Source of the DNA: Flavobacterium hiemivividum
Lineage (GTDB): Bacteria; Bacteroidota; Bacteroidia; Flavobacteriales; Flavobacteriaceae
Assembly: GCF_004349145.1 (NCBI RefSeq)
Contig: NZ_SMFO01000005.1
Location: forward strand, 62,725 to 126,724
DNA: 64,000 nt
Direction: 5' to 3'
Shown: positions 9,527 to 19,675 of the stretch, piece after piece
Position numbering within the stretch: position 1 is the stretch's first letter
Layout: each line of letters begins with the position of its first letter
The notes under the pieces: model-generated
Seen by the model: the letters and a program-made list of their open reading frames with translations, nothing else
What the model was told of the DNA's origin: nothing
Database searches by the model: none
Position numbers and translations under genes: made by a program

Positions 9527-12327
9527 TATACAGCCAAAATATACTCTACAAGACCTTGCTCATGAGTCAATTCCATTTTCTTCCTTAATCGGTATCTTTT
9601 TATTTCGACACTACGTACAGAAATATTCAATAATGGAGCTACTTCTTTAGAAGAAAGGTTTAATCTAAGATAGGCACAAAGTCTAAGGTCGTTTGGTGTT
9701 AAGGAAGGATGAGCTAATTTTATTTTCTTCAAGAAATCTTTGTCGGCACTATCAAACGCTTCTTTAAAAACATTCCAAGTATCGTCTTTGGAGATGTTTT
9801 TATTAATTGTAGATATAACAGATTTCACACTTCTATTTCCATCTTCATTTGTTTTTTTCAGATCTTCTTTAATAAAAGCCAGTAACTCATTCTTACTATT
9901 TAGACTCATCGTGGAGACCGCCAGTTCTCTACTTTTAGAATCCACATCCTGAGAAAGCTGTTCGTTTCTAATTCGCATCATTTGTTGTTCATTCTCTAAT
10001 TCTTTAATCTCTAGCAAAAGATTATTCTCTTCAATCAACTTCTCTTTCTGTTTTTGATAATAATTTTTGTACGCTTTATGAATATAATATGCCATTATCA
10101 GAATTAAAATGAGATAAATAAAGATGGCAACGTTAGTTCCATACCAAGGTTTAAAAATAGTAAATGAATATGTTGCAGTATTATCCAAAGTTGAATTTGC
10201 AAATTTTGCTTTCACTTTAAATGTATAATTGCCGGGCGGTAAGTTTTTAAAATTTATTGTAGATTTTGCACTCCACGCACTCCATTCTTCGTGAACACCT
10301 TCGAGAAAATATTGATACTCGACATTTATATATTTATTATACTCAGGGACAGTATAACTAAAACTAATGTTATTATCATCGTATTTAAATCCCCCATTTT
10401 CTTTAACTGACTGACTAACATTAGCTGCATTTTGTTTATTTGTAGCAATGTTAGTGATGGATACATTATAGTTTTTAAAACTTAAATCATTGATATTCAT
10501 AACATAATAACCATCAGTCGTACCTATAAGATAGTCAGAGTTTGACAACTGTGATATATTTTCATAACCTAACATAGAGTTGGTCAACGACGAAGGAATA
10601 GAAATTACATTTTGCTTCAGCTGGTTATTTATTTTACTCAGTGAAAAATAATGAATGTAATTTTTCGAGAATAACCAGATCTTATTGGAATTGTCCACAA
10701 TTAATTTTCCAGAAGTATATTCGTCTTTTTCGAAAATAGCGCTTAATAACTTATCTTTTTCAAATTGCTTTGTTTTATTATTTAGCTTAAATACACCTTC
10801 TTTGTAGGCGTAATAAATTGCATTATTAAACTTGATCAAACCTGCATTTTTTCCTTTTCTAGGAGTTTTATATGAGGTGAAAGTTTTTATTTTCGATAAT
10901 TGATTGTCTAGTTGTAGTCTAAAAACGCCTTTATACTCATGACTTACATATAATTCATTTGTGTTTACAATTTCAAAATACTTGGAAGAATAATCAAATC
11001 CTGCAATTTTGTTTCTAAAAGTCCATTCATTATTTACTTTTTCCAATACCGAAATACCATAGTAATTTCCTTGAAGCAACAGCTCTTTTTTATTTGGAAC
11101 CGTTTCGAATTTCCATGTCCCAGAAAAAGGGAATATGTTTTTTGCAATACCTTCTCCTACTAAAAAGGTTCCTGAATCATGACCGCAAAATAAGGTTCCG
11201 TCGTATTCAAACAAAGACCATACTTGTCCTTTAGTCCCTGAAATAAATTTAAAAGTATCATTACTTTGATACTTTTTATAAAACAACCCTTGATTAGTTC
11301 CTATATATAAATTACCCTTGTATACTTTAGAATTATACACCGTTCCTAAAACACCTGTATTGTCAACAAAACTATGAATCGCTGACTGAAGATTAATGCA
11401 ATTTATACCATTATCTAAACCAACCCAAAGGTTTCTATCCGCATCTTCAAACAAAGACAAGGCTGTATTATTGCTCAATCCCTTACTTTGCGAGATATGA
11501 TATACCAATTTACCAGCGCTGTCTATAATGAAAATTCCATTAGACACGGTTCCTATGGCAATATTGCCATCAGAAAGTACTTGACTGCTATACACACTAC
11601 TGGCTGACAGTTGGGTATCAGCTTCTGTTAAAAACTTAGATAATTCCTTTCCTATCAGTTTATAAAATCCATTTAACTGTGTTTGGATTAATAGACCATC
11701 ATCAGATACAGAAATATTTATTATCCTATTTTTTTTCAAAATAGGGTGCTCAGAAACTAATCGACCTTTCCCACTTTCAATTTCATAAAGCCCACCATCA
11801 GGTGTTTGAAAATAAATAGAATTACTCGCTCTAAAAGATTTATTTACGCCAGTTTCAGGCGATATGATCTTAAAATTAGCCGCCTTGGAATCATAAATAT
11901 AAATTCTATTTAATGATTGAAAAATAACCCATTGATCAAAATTTAATATGTTCCAAAATTGTTCGTCGTCGAGGAGCTTAGTTTTAATGGTCTGACTTAA
12001 GGAAGTATAACTGAGCTTTCCATTAGATTTTCTTGCCCAAAAACCAAATTCCATATAACTACCCGTATAGATTTTATCATCAATTACTTTTACAGAACGT
12101 ATAATAGTTTCATTTGGCGACGGGTATAATTCCCAATTAGAACCATTATATTCGAGTAGTCCTTCATTGTTAGCAAAAAATAAGAAATGATTTTTATCCT
12201 GAGAAATCATCCAATTTTGATTTCCTGCACCATAAAGGTTGGGTGAATATTTGACAATTGGTGGTAACTCCTGAGAGAAAGCCAAAGAAGAAATTAGAAT
12301 GAAAAGGATGTATAATTTTGTTTTCAA
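9526..12327 (-). CDS. Two-component-propeller / Y_Y_Y / LuxR-type HTH transmembrane regulator
   Basis: 933 residues from a TTG start; the signal peptide immediately follows (MKTKLYILFILISSLAFSQ) and no upstream in-frame ATG was seen. The N-terminal ~640 residues are beta-propeller repeats with blades such as DADRNLWVGLDNGINCIN. A Y_Y_Y-type domain (~650-725, ending NLPPGNYTFKVKAKFAN), one transmembrane helix (~735-755) and a coiled coil (~760-830) follow. The C-terminal LuxR-like helix-turn-helix is at ~875-925 (LNLSSKEVAPLLNISVRSVE). There is no histidine kinase or receiver domain, so signal passes from periplasm directly to a membrane-tethered DNA-binding domain. It abuts susC and is probably the locus-specific activator. 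Confidence 0.9.
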   Translation of the reverse strand: MKTKLYILFILISSLAFSQELPPIVKYSPNLYGAGNQNWMISQDKNHFLFFANNEGLLEYNGSNWELYPSPNETIIRSVKVIDDKIYTGSYMEFGFWARKSNGKLSYTSLSQTIKTKLLDDEQFWNILNFDQWVIFQSLNRIYIYDSKAANFKIISPETGVNKSFRASNSIYFQTPDGGLYEIESGKGRLVSEHPILKKNRIINISVSDDGLLIQTQLNGFYKLIGKELSKFLTEADTQLSASSVYSSQVLSDGNIAIGTVSNGIFIIDSAGKLVYHISQSKGLSNNTALSLFEDADRNLWVGLDNGINCINLQSAIHSFVDNTGVLGTVYNSKVYKGNLYIGTNQGLFYKKYQSNDTFKFISGTKGQVWSLFEYDGTLFCGHDSGTFLVGEGIAKNIFPFSGTWKFETVPNKKELLLQGNYYGISVLEKVNNEWTFRNKIAGFDYSSKYFEIVNTNELYVSHEYKGVFRLQLDNQLSKIKTFTSYKTPRKGKNAGLIKFNNAIYYAYKEGVFKLNNKTKQFEKDKLLSAIFEKDEYTSGKLIVDNSNKIWLFSKNYIHYFSLSKINNQLKQNVISIPSSLTNSMLGYENISQLSNSDYLIGTTDGYYVMNINDLSFKNYNVSITNIATNKQNAANVSQSVKENGGFKYDDNNISFSYTVPEYNKYINVEYQYFLEGVHEEWSAWSAKSTINFKNLPPGNYTFKVKAKFANSTLDNTATYSFTIFKPWYGTNVAIFIYLILILIMAYYIHKAYKNYYQKQKEKLIEENNLLLEIKELENEQQMMRIRNEQLSQDVDSKSRELAVSTMSLNSKNELLAFIKEDLKKTNEDGNRSVKSVISTINKNISKDDTWNVFKEAFDSADKDFLKKIKLAHPSLTPNDLRLCAYLRLNLSSKEVAPLLNISVRSVEIKRYRLRKKMELTHEQGLVEYILAV

Positions 12328-12350
12328 TGGAAGAGGATTTTATTACATTT

Positions 12351-12358
12351 CAAAAATA
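12351..12358 (-). promoter_or_regulatory. -7 element (TATTTTTG) for the PUL regulator
   Basis: TATTTTTG on the minus strand matches the Bacteroidetes -7 consensus TAnnTTTG. It lies 23 bases upstream of the regulator start. No clear -33 TTG is seen at the usual spacing. Confidence 0.5.
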
Positions 12359-12489
12359 AAACTAAAAAAGCATTTATTGTCTGAAAGGAAATATTAAAAT
12401 TAAGTCATGAAAACCAAATTTAATTTAAAATACTTCAATTAGCTAAAATTTGTGATTTGTTCAGTTCCGTTTCTCTATCCAAAATTGAT

Positions 12490-12497
12490 TACTTTTG
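12490..12497 (+). promoter_or_regulatory. -7 element (TACTTTTG) for uvrA
   Basis: TACTTTTG matches TAnnTTTG and lies 19 bases before the ATG at 12517. This argues against the longer reading frame starting with TTG at 12457, which would begin upstream of the transcript start. The -33 element is unclear. Confidence 0.65.
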
Positions 12498-12516
12498 CAT
12501 AAATACATTTCTTTTT

Positions 12517-15309
12517 ATGCAAGTTGACCTTTCCAAAATAGATCCCAAGAAAAACATAATTATTAAAGGTGCACAAGTTCACAATCTAAAGAATGTGGAT
12601 GTTGTAATTCCGCGCAACAAATTAGTTGTAATTACTGGTCTTTCCGGTTCTGGAAAATCCAGTTTAGCGTTTGATACTTTGTATGCCGAAGGACAACGTC
12701 GTTATGTAGAAAGCTTGTCTTCTTATGCGAGGCAATTCCTTGGAAGACTCGACAAACCCAAGGTAGAATATATTAAAGGAATTGCACCTGCGATTGCTAT
12801 TGAACAAAAAGTAAACACTACAAACGCCCGTTCTACAGTGGGAACTTCTACTGAGATCTACGATTATATGAAATTGCTTTTTGCCCGAATAGGCAGAACA
12901 TTTTCACCAATATCTGGACAAGAAGTTAAAAAAAATACAGTTACTGATGTCGTTACTGACGTTAAAAATTTTGAATTAGACAGCAAATGGCTGCTTCTGG
13001 CTCCAATTCATCTCGAAGAAGGCAGGAAGCTTGAAGACAAGTTAAAAGCATTACTACAGCAAGGGTTTGCACGTATTTTAGTTGACAATCAAATGATTCG
13101 TTTGGACGAAATCGACCAACACTCGCTTGATAATAAAGACATTCTATTAATCATTGACCGAATTGTAGTAAAAGACGAAGAGGAATTCTTTAATCGCCTT
13201 GCAGACGCGGTGCAAACTGCTTTCTATGAAGGAAAAGGAATCTGCCACTTACAAGAATTAAATTCGGATAAAAGGTTTTCTTATTCGAATAATTTCGAAC
13301 TAGACGGTATTACTTTCTTAGAGCCAAATGTTCACTTATTCAGTTTCAACAATCCTTATGGAGCTTGTCCTGTATGCGAAGGATATGGTAATATTATAGG
13401 TATTGATGCTGAACTTGTGACTCCTAATACTTCATTATCGGTTTACGAGAATGCCATTTTCCCTTGGCGAGGCGAAAGTATGAGCTGGTTTCGTGATGAA
13501 CTAGTAAACAACGCATACAAGTTTGATTTCCCAATTCACAAACCGTTTTATCAATTAACTGACGAACAAAAAGAGTTGGTATGGAAAGGAAACAAATATT
13601 TCCAAGGTCTCAACGACTTTTTTAAAGAATTAGAAGAAAAAAATTATAAGATACAGAATCGCGTCATGCTTTCCCGTTACCGCGGTAAAACTAAATGCTA
13701 TTCCTGTAATGGAAAGCGTTTGCGCGTTGAAGCGTCTTATGTAAAAATCAACTCCAAAACAGTTTCTGACTTAGTTGATTTACCAATTAAGCATCTGGTT
13801 TCCTTTTTCCAAAGTATCGAATTAGATTTCTACGAAAAGCAAATTGCAAAGCGTTTACTATTAGAAATCAACAACCGATTGTCTTTTTTAACCGAAGTGG
13901 GTTTAGATTACCTCACCTTAAATCGAAATTCAGCTACTCTTTCTGGTGGAGAATCGCAGCGTATCAACTTAGCCACTTCACTAGGGAGTAGTTTGGTAGG
14001 CTCGATGTATATTTTGGATGAGCCAAGTATTGGGTTACACCCAAAAGATACAGAGCGATTGATAAAAGTATTGTTTTCGTTAAGAGATTTAGGCAATACC
14101 GTGATAGTGGTGGAACACGATGAAGATATTATGAAAGCGGCCGATATGATTATCGACATCGGTCCAGAAGCGGGTTCCTTCGGTGGAGAATTAGTTGCTC
14201 AAGGAACATTCGAAGAAATTTTAAAAACAACTTCACTTACTGCGAAGTATCTTAATGGTGATTTGGAAATTTCGGTACCAAAAAAACGAAGAAAATTCAA
14301 AAATTTCATCGATATAAAAGGAGCTAGAGAAAACAATCTTCAAAATATTGATGTTACTTTCCCATTGGATGTACTAACTGTCGTTACAGGAGTTTCAGGA
14401 AGTGGAAAAAGTACACTGATCAAGAAGATATTGTTTCCTGCCATGCAAAAAAAATTAGACAACGCGGGTGAAAAAGCAGGTCAGTTCACTGAAATGACTG
14501 GCTCTTTCTCGAATATAAAACATATTGAATATGTAGATCAAAATCCTATTGGGAGAAGCTCTCGCTCTAATCCTGTGACTTATATCAAAGCTTATGATGA
14601 CATTAGAGAATTGTATGCCAAAGAAAAATTATCTAAAATAAGAGGTTATTTACCAAAGCACTTTTCTTTTAACGTCGATGCTGGCCGATGTGAAACCTGC
14701 AAAGGTGAAGGTTCTATAAATGTAGAAATGGTCTTCATGGCCGATGTGCAATTGCCATGTGAAACTTGTAATGGAAAGCGATTTAAGAAGGAAGTGCTCG
14801 AAGTTGCTTTTGCTGGCAAAAACATCAATGATATCCTGACAATGACTATTGATGATTCTGTGGCCTTTTTCGAAGAAAATCAGCAGCATAAAATCACACA
14901 GAAACTAAAACCATTGCAAGACGTTGGATTGGGGTATGTTCAATTAGGACAATCCTCTTCTACCTTGTCCGGTGGTGAAGCCCAAAGGATAAAACTAGCT
15001 TCTTTCTTAGTAAAAGGAGCAACAAAAGAAAAAGCATTATTTGTTTTCGATGAGCCTACAACTGGATTGCATTTCCATGACATAAAGAAACTTTTAGCTT
15101 CTTTTGAAGCACTAATAGAAAAAGGACACTCAATATTAGTTATTGAACACAATCTCGACCTTATAAAATGTGCCGATTGGATTATTGATTTGGGTCCTGA
15201 AGGCGGGGAAAATGGAGGACAATTACTAGCTGTAGGAACACCCGAAGAAATTGTAAAAAACAAAAAATCAATTACTGGAGCATACTTAAAAACAGCTTTA
15301 AAATTATAA
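12517..15309 (+). CDS. uvrA: UvrABC excision nuclease subunit A
   Basis: 930 residues from ATG 12517, chosen because the promoter element sits just upstream. Two ABC ATPase halves are visible: Walker [10 protein letters not shown] (41-49), signature [12 protein letters not shown] and Walker [13 protein letters not shown] in the first; [21 protein letters not shown] and [11 protein letters not shown] in the second. The UvrB-binding region follows the first Walker A. Zinc-ligand motifs CPVC, CYSC, CETC and CETC are present. The CxxC pair that in E. coli UvrA precedes the LFSFNNP motif is absent here (replaced around YSNNFELDG). By family it recognises DNA damage and loads UvrB in nucleotide excision repair. 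It appears monocistronic. Confidence 0.97.
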   Translation: MQVDLSKIDPKKNIIIKGAQVHNLKNVDVVIPRNKLVVITGLSGSGKSSLAFDTLYAEGQRRYVESLSSYARQFLGRLDKPKVEYIKGIAPAIAIEQKVNTTNARSTVGTSTEIYDYMKLLFARIGRTFSPISGQEVKKNTVTDVVTDVKNFELDSKWLLLAPIHLEEGRKLEDKLKALLQQGFARILVDNQMIRLDEIDQHSLDNKDILLIIDRIVVKDEEEFFNRLADAVQTAFYEGKGICHLQELNSDKRFSYSNNFELDGITFLEPNVHLFSFNNPYGACPVCEGYGNIIGIDAELVTPNTSLSVYENAIFPWRGESMSWFRDELVNNAYKFDFPIHKPFYQLTDEQKELVWKGNKYFQGLNDFFKELEEKNYKIQNRVMLSRYRGKTKCYSCNGKRLRVEASYVKINSKTVSDLVDLPIKHLVSFFQSIELDFYEKQIAKRLLLEINNRLSFLTEVGLDYLTLNRNSATLSGGESQRINLATSLGSSLVGSMYILDEPSIGLHPKDTERLIKVLFSLRDLGNTVIVVEHDEDIMKAADMIIDIGPEAGSFGGELVAQGTFEEILKTTSLTAKYLNGDLEISVPKKRRKFKNFIDIKGARENNLQNIDVTFPLDVLTVVTGVSGSGKSTLIKKILFPAMQKKLDNAGEKAGQFTEMTGSFSNIKHIEYVDQNPIGRSSRSNPVTYIKAYDDIRELYAKEKLSKIRGYLPKHFSFNVDAGRCETCKGEGSINVEMVFMADVQLPCETCNGKRFKKEVLEVAFAGKNINDILTMTIDDSVAFFEENQQHKITQKLKPLQDVGLGYVQLGQSSSTLSGGEAQRIKLASFLVKGATKEKALFVFDEPTTGLHFHDIKKLLASFEALIEKGHSILVIEHNLDLIKCADWIIDLGPEGGENGGQLLAVGTPEEIVKNKKSITGAYLKTALKL

Positions 15310-15310
15310 A

Positions 15311-15348
15311 AAAAAGCAGAAAATTCGGAATCGAATTTTCTGCTTTTT
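15311..15348. terminator. Bidirectional terminator between uvrA and the convergent gene
   Basis: A perfect 17-bp stem (15311-15327 with 15332-15348) has a GAAT loop and A/T tails on both sides, so it can end transcription from both strands. Confidence 0.9.
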
Positions 15349-15357
15349 TTATAATCT

Positions 15358-16158
15358 TTAGAATCTATACCCTAAACTTAGTCCACTTCGAATTCCTCCC
15401 CAAGGTCCACTAATATTGATTGTGGCTCCATTTGCATTAGCCTTGGCATTCACATCGGATAAAGGAAGTTCAATTTTATCAAGCTCTTTTTGAAGTTCGT
15501 CCTGCTCAAATTGTGTTAAGGTTCGGTCAGATGCTCCTACAAAATCCCCTTTAGAAGTACCATAATGAGGACCTGCAATCCACCAATCTAAAATAAGGTG
15601 CTTCCCTAAATTAAACTGTGCACCAAATTGTAATCCAAAAGTGTTTGCAGAAAGTTTTCCGCCCATATCAATATCATCTTTTCCACTTAGTTGATTGGTG
15701 TAAGTAAAATTAACTCCCGTAATATCATATTGTAAGTGTCTGTAAAAAGTAGCAATATAAAATCCTTTTCCATAGCCTTCTCCTAAATAAAATCGAACTT
15801 CAGGTGTAATAGCATTGTACCCTAATTCAGCATTAGCAAACATATCTTGAGAGTCAGGATCATCAGATACCAAATCATTTATTTGCGATTTAAAAGGCAC
15901 ACTCCCTTTTGGAATAAAACTATACCCTATTACAACACCGATACGCTTGCTAAGGCTCCTTTCATATTGAAATTGAAAATTTTTAAAAGCAAGACTCGTT
16001 AAACTGATTTTAACATTATTTTTTTTTGGTAAAAACTGTTCGTTATCTACTGCTATAGAACTATTTTCTATTATTGTATTTGTTGCTGTATCTGTTTGCG
16101 ATGAAGCCACAAAAACATTAAACATAATTGCAGTTGCGTAAAGTAATTTTTTTTTCAT
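15358..16158 (-). CDS. Predicted outer-membrane beta-barrel protein, DUF3575-like
   Basis: 266 residues with a signal peptide (MKKKLLYATAIMFNVFVASSQ). Alternating beta-strand segments (RIGVVIGYSFIP, EVRFYLGEGYGKGFYIATFY, TFGLQFGAQFNLGKHLILDWW) and a C-terminal GIRSGLSLGYRF resemble small Bacteroidetes OMP families (DUF3575 type). A charged loop rich in E/D/K lies at ~205-235. No enzymatic motif is seen, so its function is unknown. It converges on uvrA with a shared terminator between. Confidence 0.65.
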   Translation of the reverse strand: MKKKLLYATAIMFNVFVASSQTDTATNTIIENSSIAVDNEQFLPKKNNVKISLTSLAFKNFQFQYERSLSKRIGVVIGYSFIPKGSVPFKSQINDLVSDDPDSQDMFANAELGYNAITPEVRFYLGEGYGKGFYIATFYRHLQYDITGVNFTYTNQLSGKDDIDMGGKLSANTFGLQFGAQFNLGKHLILDWWIAGPHYGTSKGDFVGASDRTLTQFEQDELQKELDKIELPLSDVNAKANANGATINISGPWGGIRSGLSLGYRF

Positions 16159-16207
16159 AATTGCTAGCTAAAAATTTATTTATTATTTAAAATAAACTGC
16201 AATTTAG

Positions 16208-16507
16208 TTAATTACTGTAACATTTGTCAACAAAAGGATTTCCATCTTCATCAATGGCAACTACTATTTTTCTATCTTTTGAGGAAATACATGTTTTATA
16301 AATCCATGGTATAGACCACAAACCAAGAGTTACACATGAAAATAAAAAATTAATATTATGATTTACCTTTATGCCTTTTTTACACAAAACTGCAAAAGGC
16401 ATTTTATTATTTATTTCTTCAATCGTGAAGCCTTTACTAACTTTTTCATTTAAAATCTTTTTAAGTTTAAATAGATTCTCTTCTGGAGTAATGTTTATCG
16501 AATTCAT
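16208..16507 (-). CDS. Small unknown protein with one or two membrane helices
   Basis: 99 residues from ATG 16507. A charged N-terminal helix (residues 8-35, with EENLFKLKKILNEKVSKG) is followed by a hydrophobic stretch (~52-70, NFLFSCVTLGLWSIPWIY) and a short polar tail with IVVAIDEDGNPFVD. I do not recognise a family. It precedes the OMP-like gene by 49 bases on the same strand and may be co-transcribed. Function is unknown; the reading frame is plausible from length and composition only. Confidence 0.55.
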   Translation of the reverse strand: MNSINITPEENLFKLKKILNEKVSKGFTIEEINNKMPFAVLCKKGIKVNHNINFLFSCVTLGLWSIPWIYKTCISSKDRKIVVAIDEDGNPFVDKCYSN

Positions 16508-16838
16508 AATTTAATGTTTTCATATAATCAATTACACTTTAAGCAATGTACTTGATGGGGGTTGTAAAATTACATTGTTCCGTTTAGAGTTACAATACCC
16601 ACTTTTAGTGATATTTTAAAAATATTAATCAGGAAAAACACTAAACGATTCGTACAAATATATTGTTATAACGTATAAATATTATTACACATAAAACATT
16701 AAGGTTTATAAAATTTACTGATTTATCTTCCTAAAACAATTTAGTCTAGAAGATAAAAAAACACCAAAAAAAATTGCCTAAGAAAAAACACCACTATCAA
16801 GTAATAGAGATAAAATAGATTAAAAATTAAGCCAAAGG
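16508..16838. other. Gene-free stretch
   Basis: 331 AT-rich bases between two minus-strand genes. It would hold the promoter of the 99-residue gene and the 3' end of the flippase operon; only a weak AGCC/GGCT hairpin overlapping the flippase stop (around 16830-16840) is visible. No open frame, RNA gene or repeat stood out. Confidence 0.5.
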
Positions 16839-18302
16839 CTAAATTCCCACTCTTTTTATTAGTGTGTTGATAACATCATTTATTTCAGTTGAAATAACAA
16901 ACTTATAATTAATTACTATATAAGCACCAGTAACCAATATAGACTTCAATATAATAGCAACGATTGGAATAAAAGGAAAATCCCAAAAATAAAATAATAG
17001 AAATAAAACAAGAGTAAGACCCATAGAATAAATAGTCTGTTTTGTAAACGGATACAAATGCAGCCTTTTAACGACAAAAAGTAGTTTAGCTAAACTATAT
17101 AAGGTGATGGATAATAAAGTAGCAAAAGCAGAGCCTATAATGCCATAAATAGGAATAAAAATCATGTTTAAACCAACTGTTAAAAAAACCAAGATTACTC
17201 CAAGAAATAAAACAGCTCGGTAATATTTAGTATTAAAAATTATCGCATTATTGTTTCCTAAAATTAAATCAAAATACTTCGATATCCCAATCATAAAAAC
17301 CACAAAAATCCCACCTCCATACTCTTTAGGTACCATTTCATAAAGTTGGTTGATATTGACAAAAATACACAACATCACAAATCCGCCCACCACTTGAAGG
17401 TTAATAGAAGTCTTCTTATATAAAACATTTAGTTCATCATGTTTATTCTCATGCATTAATTTTGCAGTAATCGGATATACGATTTGGTGCATTGCCCTAG
17501 AGGGAACTGAAATAACCAATGCAATATAAGTCGCCACTGAATAATAAGCTATGTTTTCGATTTTGATATATTGGTTCAGCATTAATTTATCAATATCTAA
17601 AAGCAATGTAGCCACACTTCCCGATAAAATAATAAAAAAAGTATACACCATAATTTCCTTTACATTATGAGGTACTGAAAACTGAAATTCTGGTTTTTTA
17701 AGGTAAAATGCATAAAACATAGTCACTATGCAGGCCACAAAATAAATACCAGCAGTAACATAAACAAATTGTATCACTGTAATCCAATTAAAATACACTG
17801 CAATCAATGCGAGTAGGGAAAAAAAACGAAGACCTACTTCTTTAATAAAATTACCAAAAACCGAGTGCATATGTACTCTAGCCCAGGCATAAAATATTTC
17901 GAAATAAGCCATGCATAAACCCGTAAACGGAATTAGCCATAAATAATCCTTCACAATTGGGTTTTCCCTAGAAAGGAAATCAGAAATATCAGTGTAAAAG
18001 AGCATTCCTAATAAGATCAAAGGAATACTTAAGAGCAACGGAAACAGAACCGTAAATGATAAAAATTTAGCTTGCTCTTGTTCTGTTTTACATTGTGAGT
18101 AAAATTTAACCAAAGTATTTTGCATACCAAAAGCTAACAAAGGCATAATAATACTAGATGCTGACAGCACATAATTAGTTAATGCATAATAGGTTGCACC
18201 AAGAAAAAAGGGATATAAATAAATTGTATTTACAGCCCCAATGCCAAAACCGATATAAGTTATTATTGTGTTTTTTAACGACTGATTTAAAACTATTCCC
18301 AT
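16839..18302 (-). CDS. Wzx-like polysaccharide/oligosaccharide flippase (MATE/MOP superfamily)
   Basis: 487 residues with about 14 hydrophobic helices spread over the whole length. The start NQSLKNTIITYIGFGIGAVN and later IYGIIGSAFATLLS resemble lipopolysaccharide/O-antigen flippases. By family these move lipid-linked glycans across the inner membrane. It is the last gene of a four-gene minus-strand run and begins 17 bases after the glycosyltransferase stop, supporting a shared role in surface glycan export. The transported glycan is not identifiable. Confidence 0.88.
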   Translation of the reverse strand: MGIVLNQSLKNTIITYIGFGIGAVNTIYLYPFFLGATYYALTNYVLSASSIIMPLLAFGMQNTLVKFYSQCKTEQEQAKFLSFTVLFPLLLSIPLILLGMLFYTDISDFLSRENPIVKDYLWLIPFTGLCMAYFEIFYAWARVHMHSVFGNFIKEVGLRFFSLLALIAVYFNWITVIQFVYVTAGIYFVACIVTMFYAFYLKKPEFQFSVPHNVKEIMVYTFFIILSGSVATLLLDIDKLMLNQYIKIENIAYYSVATYIALVISVPSRAMHQIVYPITAKLMHENKHDELNVLYKKTSINLQVVGGFVMLCIFVNINQLYEMVPKEYGGGIFVVFMIGISKYFDLILGNNNAIIFNTKYYRAVLFLGVILVFLTVGLNMIFIPIYGIIGSAFATLLSITLYSLAKLLFVVKRLHLYPFTKQTIYSMGLTLVLFLLFYFWDFPFIPIVAIILKSILVTGAYIVINYKFVISTEINDVINTLIKRVGI

Positions 18303-18319
18303 GAAAGCTTAGTAGTTTA

Positions 18320-19612
18320 TTAGAATTTAGAATTAATCAATTGCGCTAACTCCTTGGTTAAACTTTTTCTAGAATACTGCTGTAATCCTACTCCATTCGA
18401 TTGTAATTTCCCTTCTAAAAATTGATTGTAAAAGTCCAAAATTACACTTTTTAGCTTGGCTTTCTCCGAATAGTTAAAAAATACTCCCGTATTAGTCGTC
18501 GTTATTATTTCGGCAAAATCAGAGTTTCTGGGGCCAATTGCAATAATAGGTCTATTAGAAACCATATATTCGAATAATTTCCCTGGAATTATACTTTTTG
18601 TGTCGTCAGAATCGATTTCGATCAATAACAAAACTTGCGATTTGCGTTGATGAGCGATCGCTTCACCGTGTGAAACATATCCTAGATTATTCAAATAAGA
18701 ATTCAATCCAAATTCCGAAATAGTTTCCAGTACTTCCTGACTTACAGCTCCTATCAGTTTTATCTCTAAATGTGCTTTGAAATCTGGAACTTCATTTACT
18801 AATTCAACTATACTATCCCATAAAATCATAGGATTTCTTTCTGAAAGAAAAGAACCAATATGCGCCAAACTAAATTTTGTATCGAGTGGCTGTATTTCTA
18901 CTTTCTCGACATCATAACCATTTGTTATCACCGCAATAGGCTTTTTAGTAATGGCTTCAAACTCCTTTTTCGTAGTCTTGCTCGTCACTATAATAGTATC
19001 TGCAGAGGTCAAAACTTTGCGCTCTAACATCTTATGCTTGTCTGTGGCGTAATTTGATAATCTCAAGGATTTATGGTATCCAATGGTTGTCCAAGGATCT
19101 CTAAAGTCGGCAAACCATTTTAAATCTAACTTTTGTTTTAATTGAAGTCCGATGAGATGTAAGCTATGCGGTGGTCCCGATGTAACAATAGTGTCAATAT
19201 TATTCTCAACAATGTATTTTTCTAAATACCCTACCGAAGGCTTTACCCATAAAAAACGCGCATCGGGAATAAATAAATTACCCCTAATTAAAAGAAAAAG
19301 TTTGTCCATAAAGGATTGTTTTTTCTTATTTGGAATAATACCCGAACTAATTTTTTTTGTTTTAGTTGTCGAAAATAAAGAAGCTAATTGATAAGGCTCA
19401 AAGATCTTATGCTTCAATACAATTGCCTTATCTGACACTTCTTTTACCAATTTTTCATCAACAATTGGATAAGTAGGATTCTCAGGAACATACACTATAG
19501 GCTGAATTCCAAATTCCGGAAGATACTTCACGAACTTCAGCCATCGCTGAACTCCTGGTCCTCCTGCCGGTGGCCAATAATAGGTTATGATTAAGATTTT
19601 TTTGTTTTCCAA
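18320..19612 (-). CDS. GT4-like glycosyltransferase
   Basis: 430 residues from a TTG start that opens directly with the GT-B N-terminal strand KKILIITYYWPPAGGPGVQR. The C-terminal half has VITNGYDVEKVE, FSLAHIGSFLSERNP and GKLFEYMVSNRPIIAIGP, typical of GT4-type retaining enzymes whose nucleotide-sugar pocket includes the E of KLFEYM. No membrane helix is visible, so it is likely cytosolic or peripheral. It lies between the YfhO-family gene and the flippase on the same strand, consistent with building a surface polysaccharide or glycoprotein sugar. Donor and acceptor are unknown. Confidence 0.88.
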   Translation of the reverse strand: MENKKILIITYYWPPAGGPGVQRWLKFVKYLPEFGIQPIVYVPENPTYPIVDEKLVKEVSDKAIVLKHKIFEPYQLASLFSTTKTKKISSGIIPNKKKQSFMDKLFLLIRGNLFIPDARFLWVKPSVGYLEKYIVENNIDTIVTSGPPHSLHLIGLQLKQKLDLKWFADFRDPWTTIGYHKSLRLSNYATDKHKMLERKVLTSADTIIVTSKTTKKEFEAITKKPIAVITNGYDVEKVEIQPLDTKFSLAHIGSFLSERNPMILWDSIVELVNEVPDFKAHLEIKLIGAVSQEVLETISEFGLNSYLNNLGYVSHGEAIAHQRKSQVLLLIEIDSDDTKSIIPGKLFEYMVSNRPIIAIGPRNSDFAEIITTTNTGVFFNYSEKAKLKSVILDFYNQFLEGKLQSNGVGLQQYSRKSLTKELAQLINSKF

Positions 19613-19675
19613 TTTATGAACATTGAATTGTTAAGCTTAATAAATAGCAACTACTGCATTTAAATTCTTACCGCA

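Noticed and set aside
12457..12516. N-terminal extension of UvrA from TTG
   Set aside because: The promoter element at 12490-12497 lies inside it, and ATG 12517 fits the known UvrA start.
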